Shown here: in pieces, positions 44,598 to 56,009 of the stretch | Layout of the letters: every line of letters begins with the position of its first letter | Position numbering within the stretch: the stretch's first letter is position 1 | Origin: Schistocerca nitens | Lineage: Eukaryota > Arthropoda > Insecta > Orthoptera > Acrididae | NCBI RefSeq assembly: GCF_023898315.1 | Contig: NC_064614.1 | Coordinates: forward strand, 497,442,109-497,506,108 | DNA: 64,000 nucleotides | Direction of reading: 5' to 3' | Translations under genes and position numbers: made by a program | The notes under the pieces: model-generated | The model's input: only the letters and a program-made list of their open reading frames with translations | Told to the model about the DNA's origin: nothing | Databases searched by the model: none

Positions 44598-47353
44598 TCA
44601 TGGAAAGAAAGATTGTCGGTATGCCTCTGTGTGGGCTCTAATCTCTCTGATTTTATACTCATGGTCTCTTCGCGAGATATACGTAGGAGTGAGCAATATA
44701 CTGCTTGACTCCTTGGTGAAGGTATGTTCTCGAAACTTCAACAAAAGCCCGTACCGAGCTACTGAGCGTCTCTCCTGCAAAGTCTTCCACTGGAGTTTAT
44801 CTATCATCTCCGTAACGCTTTCGCGGTTACTAAATGATCCTGTAACGAACCGCGCTGCTCTCCGTTGGATCTTCTCTATCTCTTCTATCAACCCTATCTG
44901 GTACGGATCCCACACTAGTGAGCAATATTCTAGAAGTAGGCGAACAAGTGTACTGTCACCTACTACCTTTGTTTTCGGATTGCATTTCCTTCCAATGAAT
45001 CTCAGTCTGGCATCTGCTTTACCGACGATCAACTTTACATGATCATTCCATTTTAAATCACTCCTAATGCCTACTCCCAGATAATTAATGGAATTAACTG
45101 CTTCCACTTGCTGACCTGCTACATTGTAGCTAAATGATAAAGGATCTTTCTCTGTATGTATTCGCAGCACATTACACTTGTCTACATTGAGATTCAATTG
45201 CCATTCCCTGCACCATGCGTCAATTTGTTGCAGATCCTCCTGCATTTCAGTACAATTTTCCATTGTTACAACCTCTCAATATACCACAGCATCATCCGCA
45301 AAAAGCCTCAGTGAAATTCCGATGTTATCCACAAGGTCATTTATGTATATTGTGAATAGCAACGGTCCTATGACACTCCCCTTTGGCACACCTGAAATCA
45401 CTCTTACTTCGGAAGACTTCTCTCCATTGAGAATGACATGCTGCGTTCTGTTATCTAGGAACTCTTCAATCCAATCACACAATTGGTCTGATAGTCCATA
45501 AGCTCTTACTTTGTTCATTAAATGACTGTGGGGAACTGTATCGATCGCCATGCGGAAGTCAAGAAACACAGCATCTATCTGGGAACCCATGTCTATGGCC
45601 CTCTGAGTCTCATGGTCGAATAGCGCCAGCTGGGTTTCACACGATCGTCTTTTTCGAAACCCATACTGATTCCTACAGAGTAGAGTTCTAGTCTCCAGAA
45701 AAATCATTATACGCGAACATAACTCGTGTTCCAAAATTCTACAACTGATCGACGTTAGAGATATAGGTATATAGTTCTGCACATCTGTTCGACGTCCCTT
45801 CTTAAAAACGAGGATGACCTGTGCCCTTTTCCAATCCTTTGGAATGCTACAGTCTTCTAGAGACCTACGGTACACCGCTGCAAGAAGGGGGGCAAGTTCC
45901 TTCGCATACTCTGTGTAACATCGAACTGGTATTCCATCAGGTCCAGCGACCTTTCCTCTTCTGAGCGATTTTAATTGTTTCTCTATCCCTCTGTCGTCTA
46001 TTTCGATATCTACTATTTTGTCATCTGTGCGACAATCTAGAGAGGGGACTACAGTGCAGACTTCCTCTGTGAAACAGCTTTGGAAAAAGACATTTAGTAT
46101 TTCGGCCTTTAGTCTGTCATCCTCTGTTTCAGAACCATTTTGGTCACAGAGTGTCTGGACATTTTGTTTTGATCCACCTACCGCTTTGACATAAGACCAA
46201 AATTTCTTAGGATTTTCTGCCAAGTCAGTACATAGAATTTTACTTTCGAATTCATTGAAGCCTCTCGCATAGCCCTCCTCACATTACATTTTGCTTCGCG
46301 TAATTTTTGTTTGTCTGCAAGGCTTTGGCTATGTTTATGTTTGCTGTGAAGTTCCCTTTGCTTTTGCAGCAGTTTTCTAACTCGGTTGTTGTACCACGGG
46401 GGCTCTTTTCCGTCTCTTACGATCTTGCTTGGCACATACTCATCTAATGCGTATTGTACGATGGTTTTGAACTTTGCCCACTGATACTCAACACTATCTG
46501 TACTTCAGACAAGTAGTCTGAAATCTGCTTTTTGTCACTTTTGCTAAACAGAAAAATCTTCCTACCTTTATTAATATTTCTATTTCCAGCTGAAATCATT
46601 GATACAGTAACCACTTTATGATTGCTGATTCCCTGTTCTGTGTTAACTGTTTCAAATAGTTCGGGTCTGTTTGTCACAAGAAGGTCTAATATGTTATCGC
46701 CACGAGTCGGTTCTCTGTTTAACTGCTCAAGGTAGTTTTCAGATAGTGCACTTAAAAAGATTTCACTGGATTCTTTGTCCCTGCCACCCGTTATAAATGT
46801 TTGAGTCTCCCAGTCTATATCCGGCAAATTAAAATCTCCACCCAGGACTATAACATTGTCGGGAAATCTACTCAAAATATTTTCCAAATTTTCCTTAACG
46901 TGCTCTGCCACAACAGCTGAGCCAGGGGTCCTATGGAGACATCCAGTTACCATGTTTGAGCCTGCTTTAACCGTGTCCTTCACCCAAATTATTTCACATT
47001 TCGGATCTCCACTTTTTATCGCTAATAACATGCCTCCCCCTACACTGACCAGCCTGTCTCTGCGGTATACAATCCAATCTGAGTTTAGAGATTCATTATT
47101 GTTTACTTTCTGTCCCTAGTACTATTTTACTTTCTGTCCCTAGTATTATGTGGGCATTGTGATCGTTGATTAATGACAGCAGCTCTGGGACCTTTATATA
47201 GACGCTCCTGCAGTTTACTATTACCACATTAATATTGTTATTCTCTGTTGCGTTTTGCCTACTGCTACCTTGTCGCATCTCAGGAGGCGTCTTGTCAGGC
47301 CTAGGGAGGGAATTCTCTAACCTAAAAAACCCACATGTGCACTCCACACACAC
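44598..47353 (-). pseudogene. CR1-like ORF2: AP endonuclease and reverse transcriptase, broken
   Basis: The pieces are in order on the minus strand. 47353-47096 holds the endonuclease start (NVVIVNCRSV, AHIILGTES, then a tandem repeat of the LGTES coding segment). 47031-46444 holds the endonuclease core (GGDFNLPDIDW, DLLVTNRP, SNHKVV where SDH is usual). 46435-46178 is the linker. 46223-45276 holds the RT (GPDGIPVR, FKKGRRTDVQNY, QYGFRKRRS, FLDFRMAIDTVPHSHL, GVPKGSVIGPLLF, LFADDAVVY). 45263-44598 is the thumb and C-terminus (YLGVGIRSDLKWNDHV). Frame changes lie near 47095, 46440, 46200 and 45270. The RT core is otherwise well kept. Confidence 0.8.
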
Positions 47354-47990
47354 TCCGTTACCCTTGTAGCCGCTTCCTGCGTGTAGTGCACGCCTGACCT
47401 ATTCAGGGGGACCTTACATTTCTCCACCCGATAGGGGAGGTCGAGAAATTTGCACCTGAGATCTCCGCAGAATTGTCTGAGCCTCTGGTTTAAGCCTTCC
47501 ACTCGGTTCCAAGCCAGAGGACCGCGATCGGTTCTGGGAAAGATACTACAAATAGTTAGCTCAGATTCCACCCTGCGAGCGAGGCTTTCCGCCTTCACCA
47601 ACTCTGCCAACCGCCTGTTTGAACTGAGGATGACCTCTGAACCCAGACGACAGGAGTCATTGGTGCCGACATGAGCAACAATTTGCAGTCGGGTGCACCC
47701 AGTGCTCTCTATCGCCGCCGGCAAGGCCTCCTCCACATATCGAATGTCCCCCTAGGGAGAGGGTGGCCCAACCGCGCTCGGTATCCACAAAGATGTCTCG
47801 ACAGCAGGGACCGTGGGCGAAGCATGTAACACCTGGGGTTACCATGCGACGCACCAGGCTCCCCACTGCCGCTACACTCCGAAGCAGCAGCCTGAAGACG
47901 GCTGACCGCGGCCATCAACACGTTCAGCTGTTCGCGAACAGTGGCCAGCTCCTCCTGCGTCCGTACACAGCAGTCACACATCCTATCCAT
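47317..47990 (-). pseudogene. CR1-like ORF1 with coiled coil and SGNH-esterase-like domain
   Basis: The ATG at 47990 (minus) begins MDRMCDCCVRTQEELATVRE, a Cys-rich start followed by a coiled coil. After a frame change near 47720, the frame 47736-47317 encodes VAHVGTNDSC, the GxND block of SGNH hydrolases, and near its end SGVHYT, the GxH block. Such esterase-like domains occur in ORF1 of CR1-clade elements. Their exact role in retrotransposition is not settled. The frame break and lack of a clear Ser block make activity unlikely here. Confidence 0.65.
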
Positions 47991-48455
47991 CCTAAGAGAT
48001 CAATTTACTGTACAGGATTAATCAACTTTTAGCTAGACTCCTAATTCACTAAATGCGGCTGATAGCTGACTAAACTGTGGTTACTAGACACTTCTTGTTG
48101 AAAACAATGAAAATAAGCTCTACCTGTCTCTGACTGTATTCAAAACAAACGCTAGCACTACTGGCACTACAGCTGACTAAATGGAATCTCTCTGACTGTA
48201 TTCAAAATAAACACGAAATCTATGGAACACTATTGCTAGTACTCGAAAATTAAAGCTTCCTAAAAGCAAAAACACACGGAAGAAGAAGTGACAAGTAAGA
48301 AAAATACAGTTAATACATAAATTAACGTAGCTCGCTGCACAGCAGATGTGAAGCAGATGACACTTCGTCCTATCGATGCTACCTCCCATCATCATGTTCC
48401 TTGCTTCTATGAACGATGTAGGTATCTCGAAATTGGCGTCCTCGAAAGTCCGTGG

Positions 48456-48463
48456 TATCGATA
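48456..48463. promoter_or_regulatory. DRE core-promoter motif
   Basis: The palindrome TATCGATA is an exact match to the DNA-replication-related element bound by DREF at many insect housekeeping promoters. It lies about 95 bp upstream of the POLR2M-like start codon. A one-mismatch relative (TATCGATG) lies at 48372-48379. The motif is short, and position is the main support. Confidence 0.5.
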
Positions 48464-48558
48464 TCGGTCAAGTAAACAGTAGTATTTGTTTTGACTTTCT
48501 TTCAGAATGGGTTAAACTGCTGTGTAGCGTTGTGACTTGTGAGTTGCATGTTCGGGCC

Positions 48559-48710
48559 ATGTTCCATGATCGAATAATCAAGAGGATACCTGGCAAATTG
48601 CCTCCTATATCCGGCAAAGAAAAACAAGGACATTTGGATGATTTGTCGACGATTCCATATTCGCAATTATTGGACCTTATTGCCAGACAGGAGAAACTTG
48701 TATCCAATAA
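48559..48710 (+). CDS. POLR2M: first coding exon of a POLR2M/Gdown1-like gene, partial
   Basis: The exon codes for MFHDRIIKRIPGKLPPISGK, then EKQGHLDDL and a helix PYSQLLDLIARQEKLVSN. It stops at a donor: AATAA followed by GTAAGATCT, GT at 48711-48712. The pattern of a short basic PGKLPP...GKEKQG lead and a (S/T)xxxLLxLxxRQEKLL(S/R)N helix matches, from memory, insect and vertebrate POLR2M. That is the Gdown1 subunit that binds RNA polymerase II and restrains TFIIF-dependent elongation in the nucleus. The family continues with FI.KLPDKG.KI, which should be in exon 2 but was not found here. The ATG at 48559 was chosen because upstream codons in this frame look noncoding. This assignment is by recognition only. 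Confidence 0.5.
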
Positions 48711-51689
48711 GTAAGATCTTATTTCGCCGTTCATCATTCGTATATATCGCGGAATGTTGGTTCAAAATGTGACAATACATTCAGTGAGCAGGAAATAAGC
48801 TGCTCTGACTGATTGACAAGAACTAGGCAATAAATCACAATTGTATTCAGTGGTATGTTATATCCTAACAATCAGACTTTTGCATGGAAATGCGGGGCTC
48901 TGAATTCAAAACGTGTAGTTGGCAAGAGAAAGAAAGTTCTTTGAAATTCTATTGGTTATCAAGTCTCTATAGCATTCGTGGTGAACCCGAATTCCACCGA
49001 TAAACTTTCCCAAGTTGTTCGGATATAAGTCCAAAGTATCTTCGTTTGAAGGACCTGTGGCTCGTTAGAAAGTCATGCTTTTTGTTTGATTTCATACCAC
49101 ATTTACCTTTGTGTTTGTATTGCACTGAAAATATGTGCGTAACAGTGCAAATGTCGGCAGTGTATCTTGTTTTGTTCACTTCACTCACGATAGTTGACAA
49201 CAGCACTTTACTCTTTGTACTTAAGTTTATAATCGGTTCTGCTCAGTTCTGTGACTTTTTTTTTTTCTTCGGCATTGTTAATTGTACGTCAACAGTGATA
49301 CACAGCAATTTAATTAGGTTGACTGACGACAAGCCGGCCGATACGGCCGTTGTTATGGGTTCGCTAATGCAATGAAAGTGTTGTACAGCAGTGGTATGCT
49401 GAGTTTTTCGCGCAACGACTGCAGCTAAATAATATTGTATATGTTTCGTTTGAGGATTGTTGCATCACTCTATGTTTTGTGTTGCATGTTTTAGTAATTG
49501 CATATTACAGACTTTTTCATGCAAGATATTTTCATAGCTAGAAAGTCAATTGGGGTAAGAAACCGAATAAACTATAATTATTATTCAGTAAAAGTCAACA
49601 GAAACAGTTTGTCCCATATTCCAAAATATATAGAAAATATGCATGAACAACTCTCTCAGATCATGTTGACAACCATTTTTAGTAGCATGCAGTTTTACGG
49701 TATTACAGACAGTATTTCTTATATGAAAACAATAAGACACAATAAAGGTAGGCCTAACGATATTTCCGATAGTTTTTTTTTATGGTGCAGGTAAAACATT
49801 TAGTTAGAATAACAACTTATTAATAACAATAAAATTTGTGTAAGGTGATTACCAATGTAATATGAATTGTGCAAGCTGTTCTGCTTGGTCAGCTACGTAT
49901 ACTATTCACAACTTTACACTCTGTACTTGATCAGCAGCAGCAGCTGACATGACACTAGGTCGCTCTTCCTCAATTTCTGTTGCAGTTGATACAAAGCCTC
50001 TTCCAGTTTTCAGAGTGATTGTCTCTCTGATTCTATATTCCGTGTATTCATTAGGTGCCTGTTCCTTATGAACTAAACTATCTCAAAGCATCTTTCATAT
50101 TTGTCATTAATATTTTTGGAATATCTTTTCAGTACATTCTTAGTATGTTTGTTTTCCCATGAACTTAACATGGCATAATGGTTAAGACTCCAGCCTGATA
50201 ACACGAGTGCTTTGAGACAAGTTTATCAGTTTGCTCTTATACTTACTAAATTTGCTGCCTATTTTTACTGATTTTCTATATTTGTGATTAGTTAACAACA
50301 TGATATTGTGCTGATAGACCAATGGTGTCATTAACATGGTGGAGATATGAGCCTTGAGAAACAACAAGCAGTTGATGTCACTAATAGCACAAAAACATTT
50401 GAAAAATAAAATCTTGTAAATTTAAGATCACGGTTTGAGAAACAGGGTTTTTATCAGAAGTGTAACTATGGACCATGAAGTCTGTATTTTAAAAAAAGTT
50501 TGGAACGACTAGGGACCTGAAATACTTTAGTTGTGATAAATGCAAATACAGGTGCAAATTCTGCCTGAAATTCCAAAAACACAAAATTGCTAAATAAATG
50601 CTATTTCAAAATGATTCATACCCAGATGAACTATTTTATCAGAAATGATTGGCAATGGTTTCATTTTCTGCATATAGAACATGTAAGTAATTTGCTGGTA
50701 TTGTACATCTGGTGAGGCCCAGTTTGGAAAGGTAACGTGGGCAAGACGAATGTTTTTGCAACGCAAAAAGAGCACTAACCCAACAACATATCAGCAGACT
50801 TAATGCTCTGGTGCGACACCAGTACAGGCAGTTGAATGGTCTGTATAAGATACACGCCACATAACGCAATGTAGGACTCAGCTGTGATACTTTCATCTTC
50901 AAACAAAGCAGTGTGTACATTTGTTCTAGCCAAATCTCAAAAGCTGGTGTAGTGACAGATAAAAGAAGACTCATGAATGTATTTCAGCCACATTGAAAGT
51001 CTTCCCCCTAAAGTGCCAATAGTGCTAATATCAAGAATTCTATTTGTAGCTCTGCCAAATATAGGTCACACAGCTATGAATGCCCACAAAACATTCTGCA
51101 GATTTTGGATAGTGTAGTTATTGAATTGGTTGAAAAAAGAAAAAAATAATATCAAACACCTGAAATCAGAGAAGCGCTCTGTTCACCAGTAAGAAAATGC
51201 TGCTGCTTCTCATCAGAAACATACATTCGTTGAAATTTAAATAGTTCCAGAAGAAGAAAACAAGCATAGACCACTTTGGAAAATTGTTGAAGTTTTTGCA
51301 GAAGCCAACATTCCATTCAAAAATCTCATCAATCACCACTTTTCTTAACAGAAAAGTTCAAAGCATAAAGGCTTCATCTTCAGGCACATGGTATAACAAC
51401 CTTTTAATTTTGTGCATCTAATCATTTACAAACAAAAATAATTTGGATGTGAATTTTAGCAACTACATTTTCATGTCTCCAGTCGAATGACACATTCATT
51501 GACTTCGCTAACGCACAACCAGACTGTCATCTTACAACCTAACCTAGGCCTACACTGCAAATAAATGTGACACTACTAACTTTATTTAACATCAGTAGCT
51601 TTTTGTTATGGTACATGCATTGTCACGTCACAACCAAGTTATCACATTCCAACCTAACCTAGACCGAGGGATACGCTACTGTTCATTGT

Positions 51690-51724
<35 letters not shown>

Positions 51725-51808
51725 AAATGAATTACATTATAAAGAAAACAATGACTGACTCACACATCTGTGACTGAAACAAGTAAACAAAAACAACCCA
51801 GATATCTA
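48711..51808. other. no recognisable gene; probably first intron of the POLR2M-like gene
   Basis: The open frames at 49046-49375, 49498-49794 and 50639-50974 have no family motifs, and the last is overlapped by another frame on the same strand. An AC repeat fills 51692-51720. A diverged duplicate (AACCAGACTGTCAT-type against AACCAAGTTATCAC-type, both followed by CAACCTAACCTAG) occurs at about 51515-51552 and 51639-51664. Confidence 0.45.
51692..51720 (+). repeat. AC dinucleotide microsatellite
   Basis: About fourteen perfect AC units. Confidence 0.95.
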
Positions 51809-51899
51809 CAGGGTGGCACAGATAAAGGTAGCCCATCTATGTATGAAGGAACTGCAGTGAATTTACAGAAATGGAAAGCTGAAATGGACGTACTATTTA

Positions 51900-52246
51900 T
51901 TTACAGTGAAAAATACATTTATAGAGGATGTTGAAAGTGGCCGCCTGCAACATCAGTGCACAGTTGTGCACGTCTAAGCATATTCAGATACACTCGGTAT
52001 AAAGTTCAGCTGATTTTGCCTTTCAGTTCCTGTATTCTGTTCGGATTTGTGTCATAGACCTTTCTCTTTAAGTGTTCTCACAGGAAAAAAATCATGTGGT
52101 GTTAGATCCGGCTAACGTGGTGATCATAAATACTAGCTGACAGTTTGTCCCTCAGTGAAGACATGGACTCGTTCCAGGGATATTTCAGATGCGTGACATT
52201 TTGCCCCATCTTGCTTGAAGAAGCAGTATTGTCTTTAATATTCCAT
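51900..52246 (-). pseudogene. mariner-like transposase, C-terminal part
   Basis: Minus-strand reading gives a poorly kept segment ending HHMIFFL, where the family has LTP.DFFLW. It then reads HLKRKVYDTNPNRIQELKGK (near 52000-52075), the typical C-terminus of the same transposase family as at 56010-56700. Stop codons sit at two of the expected key positions. Confidence 0.55.
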
Positions 52247-52379
52247 GGTTGCCACAGGTTCTGGAAATAAGGGAATTTCAAACACATCAGGGAAAATTGA
52301 AAAAAGAAAACTGGAAAAATATCATTTTTGTCTCAGTAGATGAAGTGGGTTGTTTACTGAGTTGTCATGCGTCATCATT

Positions 52380-52660
52380 GGCTGGGTGCAGCTGAATTCA
52401 TGCACCGCTTCCCTACTCTCATTCCTACTGCTTCTTCCCTTCCTACCACTCCCATCAGCTTGCAGTCAGTCGTGTGCATGAGTTGTGTCTGTGTGAATGT
52501 GTGTGTGTGCTCTCGTTTTCTGACAAGAGCTATGGCTGAAAACTTAGTTGTGAGTGAGATAGTCTTTCTATGTGCCTGTCTGTGGCTTGGCAATCGTCTT
52601 TATGGTGAGTTGCTGCCTATCCTCATTATTATTGATTCTCAGAGTATTTGATCAAATTAA
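52380..52660 (+). mobile_element. Penelope-like 3' terminal fragment
   Basis: The segment GTGTGTGCTCTCG...GGCTGAAAACTTAGTTGTGAG...GTGCCTGTCTGTGG...CTTTATGGTGAG follows the same order of blocks as the 3' end of the minus-strand Penelope-like element at 58290-59760 (near 58680-58760 on its own strand). The open reading frame 52367-52651 over it is incidental. Confidence 0.45.
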
Positions 52661-53217
52661 CTGTTGCATGAATTGATCACCGTCATATCATTTCATCAAC
52701 ACGCTGTCTGTGGCTCTTGAATAGTTGGCCACATGGGTGGATTTCCATGACGTGCCAAAACCGAAGGCCATTTCTGTAGGTATCCGTAATGCATCGAGCC
52801 TACTGATCTGAAGCCGTTCAGTTCCAACTAATGTGCAGGGCCTCCTTCTCGGATCTAGTCTCACCGATCTGCTCTCAGACCATGTCTGTTTGTGTGTGGC
52901 ATAATGTAGTGGATTTTCATGGTTTTTTATTCATGGACCCATGACTGTGGTGCTCCTCAACAAGCCAGAGACCATGGAGTTCAGGAATTGCGACTGTCTC
53001 ACCGCAAGGACATTGTAAAGTGTAGATTTTTATAAAAATTTTATTTGTTTTAGTACATTTTGGCACTGGAAAAGTAGTTTAAATATTATAAAGTAGGGAT
53101 GATAAGAAGAAGAAAATTGTGTCAGTTGCTGGCGGTATGTACACTCTGTACTCGTATACTTCTTGAAAGAAAAATTGCACAATACCTGTAAAATAATAGA
53201 TATAATATAGTGGGAAA

Positions 53218-55475
53218 ATGCCTGGTGACATTAACAGATATCAAATTGACTTCATATTAGTGAAGCAAAGATTTAAAAACCAAGTTAAGGACAGCAGATC
53301 ATATTCAGGCTGTGATGTGGAAAGTGACCACATACTCGTTATGATGACGACTGAACTAAAATTCAAGAACATTAAAAGAAGTGGGATTTGACAAACCTGA
53401 AAAACGAAAATACACTGAAGCACTATCAACTAGAAACAGACAAGAAAACAAATACACAGGGCTGCAATGACATCCAAAGCAGCTGGGAAAAAATAAAAAC
53501 TGGTATTTTAGAAGCAGCAGAAGAAGTAATAGGAAAAGAAAGGACAGAGAAAAGGAAGGAATGGAGCACTAATGACCTACTAAATATGATGGAAGAAAGA
53601 AGGAAATTAAAAAAAATTCTGTGAAGAAGGAAGACCAAGAGAAATACAAGAGTCTGAAAAACAGAATCAACAGAGAGGCAAAACAAGCAAGAGAAAAATA
53701 CCTTGATGATCTCTGTATTTCAGTTGAGGACAACATGAGCAAGGGAAATATTGACAGGGCCTATAAATGTGTGAGACATTGCTTTGGAGACAGAGGAAAC
53801 AAATGTAGGGCTGTGATGGATGAAAATGGCAATATGTTGGATGACAATGATGAAGTTGCAAGAAGATGGAAACAATATATAGGAAAACTGTACAGTGGAC
53901 CAGACCTGTCTGAAAACATCATGGAAGAAGAAACAGAAGTAGATGCACACAACATAGGTGAACCTATATTAAAGGTAGAGTTTGAACTAGCTCTGAAAAA
54001 ATTTAAAAACAACAAATCGCCTGGTATAGACAATATCCCAGCCGGACTTCTGAAATCTGGAGGAGCAAAACTGAATCAGGAGTTGTATAATCTTGTTTTC
54101 AACATGTACAAGCAGGGTAAAATTCCTACAGACTTTGAGAAAAACATTATAGTCCCCATTCCAAAGAAGGCAAATGCTCACAAGATGTGAAAATTATAGG
54201 ACACTCAGCCTAGTTACTCACGCCTCTAAAATATTAACCTCAGTTATCCTAAAACGCATAGAACAAAAAGTCGAAGCTACACTCTCCGAAGACCAGTTTG
54301 GATTCCGGAAAGATAGAGGAACCAGAGAAGCAATATTTGCTCTAAAACTAATAATAGAGAAACGACTAGATAAGAACCTGAAAACATACATAGCTTTCGT
54401 AGATGTAGAGAAAGCCTTTGATAATGTTAAATGGGATAAGATGTTTGAGGTACTCAAAAAAGTAGGAATAGATCATAAAGATAGAAAAATGATATGGAAC
54501 CTGTACAAAAACGAGACAGCAGTTATCCGTGGACAGACAAAACAAGAAGAGGTGCAGATACGGAAAGGTGTCCAGCAAGGTTGCGCACTATCCCCTGTTA
54601 TCTTTAACGTATACATTGAAGAGGCGCTGAAAAAAGTAAGGGAAAATTCACAGACAGGTGTAGTAATTCATGGCCAACGAATAGATATGATAAGATATGC
54701 CGATGATATAGCTGTCCTGGCTGAAAGTGAAGAAGATCTTGTAGTCCTACTGAATAGAATGGATAAAGTTATGGGTGAAGAATATAATATGAGAATTAAT
54801 AAAGCAAAAACAAAAGTAATGGCATGCGACAAAGAAGATCAAGTGAAAGTCCAAGTTCATGTAGGCAATGAACTGCTTGAACAAGTTGATAAATTTACTT
54901 ATCTGGGCAGTAATATTACCAGGGATGGAAGGAGCAAGGCAGAAGTGAGAAGTGGAATAGCTCAAGCAAAGGCTGATTTTAACAAGAAGAAAAACATATT
55001 AACATCTAAGAGCATCAGCCTTGAAACCAGGAAAAGATTTTTGAAATCATATGTGTGGAGTGTGGCATGCTATGGGTGTGAAACATGGACTCTCGGGACA
55101 GAGGAACAGCAGAAGCTAAATTCTTTTGAAATGTGGTGCTATAGATGCATGCTCAAAATAAAATGGATCGACAAGGTCACAAACAAAGTGGTTCTGGAAA
55201 GAGCAGGTGAGAAGAGAAGCTTCTGGAGTTTCATTGTTAAAAGAAGAGTGCAATTTACAGGCCATCTATTAAGACATGAAGGACTCCTGAACACAATCAT
55301 AGAGGGATATGTCGAGGGAAAAAGACCAAGAGGAAGACCACGACTGAGGTACATGGATCAAATCGTGAAAGATGTGGGATGTAACACCTATAAAGAAATG
55401 AAGAGAAAAGCTGAAAGACGCACAGAATGGAGACAAGCTGCCATTGTAGCTGTTGCAAACCAATCCTTGGATTGA
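53218..55475 (+). pseudogene. RTE-type endonuclease C-terminus and reverse transcriptase
   Basis: The first codons read MPGDINRYQIDFILVKQRF and then VESDHILVM, the last blocks of the AP endonuclease, followed by a stop near 53390. The frame changes near 53390, 53620 and 54180. 53621-54190 encodes the RT start (KSPGIDNIPAGLLKSG). 54174-55475 (433 codons, uninterrupted) encodes NYRTLSLV, FGFRKDRGT, FVDVEKAFDNV, VQQGCALSP, the active site YADD, YLGSNITRDGRSKAEV and the C-terminal GRPRLRY...WR region. The final half is intact, but the whole copy lacks a start and has at least three shifts. Confidence 0.85.
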
Positions 55476-55493
55476 CCACTACAGAAGAAGAAG
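53218..55493 (+). mobile_element. RTE-clade non-LTR retrotransposon, 5'-truncated, with perfect 14-bp TSD
   Basis: The insertion is bounded by AATATAGTGGGAAA at 53204-53217 and 55494-55507, so the element is 53218-55493. It begins inside the endonuclease domain, showing 5' truncation, runs through the whole reverse transcriptase, and ends in a short GAA-rich tail. Insertion with a medium-length duplication and 5' truncation is what target-primed reverse transcription produces. Confidence 0.93.
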
Positions 55494-56009
55494 AATATAG
55501 TGGGAAATAGCTGACAATAATGAACATAGTAGAACCAACATTTTACTGGTGGTCACATACAGCATTGGTTTACACAATTCTTCCCCACCTTACACACTTC
55601 TCGCAAGAAGCCTGCTTTTTTCTGAGGTTATAAATCTGTCTTGTGTCTCCAAGGAAATGTGTATTTTTGTCAGCAAATTAGTTCTGTTTTATTGAAATAA
55701 AAAAACCTCATTGGTCTTAATGAAACACACATACCATTTGGCTTGCTTTCTCCTTCTAAAAACTGTTCATTACAAAAGATTTTATGTTTTTACTTAAGAT
55801 TTTGCTCACATCGTGAAACACCTTCTTCTTGCTGGTTTCTTTTATATATTTCCTTGTTTGCACTGTTGTTTTTGTACCATAGCTGCAAAGACAGTTCGTC
55901 AACTTATGTGTTATTTTATCCTTGAGATCTTAAAATTTGTCAGGGAAAAATGCTAAAACTTGTCTGGAAATCAGGGAATTTCACTTTGGGAAACTTGTGG
56001 CAACCCTGT

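Larger units (their letters stand above)
44488..48220 (-). mobile_element. CR1-like non-LTR retrotransposon, nearly full length
   Basis: Minus-strand order is a leader (about 48220-47990), ORF1 with a coiled coil and SGNH-esterase-like domain, ORF2 with an apurinic-type endonuclease and reverse transcriptase, a 3' region, and a short ATCTAC/GATGTA repeat tail (44488-44511). An esterase in ORF1 and a microsatellite 3' end are marks of the CR1 clade. Several frame breaks make it inactive. The leader contains a partial tandem repeat (TCTGACTGTATTCAAAA near 48125 and 48190). Confidence 0.8.
52247..56005. mobile_element. TIR element (GGTTGCCACA type), middle layer of the nest
   Basis: The left end GGTTGCCACAGGTT (52247-52260) is matched, inverted, by GGTTGCCACAAGTT at the right end (56005-55992). 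Subterminal CAGGGAATTTC blocks occur near both ends in the same orientation (52269 and 55972), which is typical of this repeat type. No transposase was recognised. The rest of the interior is an RTE insertion, a Penelope-like 3' end (52380-52660) and unclassified sequence. I did not find a target-site duplication. Confidence 0.55.

Noticed and set aside
49046-49375. 109-codon open frame with hydrophobic segments
   Set aside because: Composition follows T-rich sequence (a poly-Phe run from a T tract); no conserved motif or splice context.
50639-50974. 111-codon open frame on the minus strand
   Set aside because: A second frame on the same strand overlaps it at 50590-50775, and neither shows a recognisable family pattern.
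52367-52651. 94-codon open frame with a Cys-rich, hydrophobic stretch
   Set aside because: It lies over a fragment matching the 3' untranslated end of a Penelope-like element.
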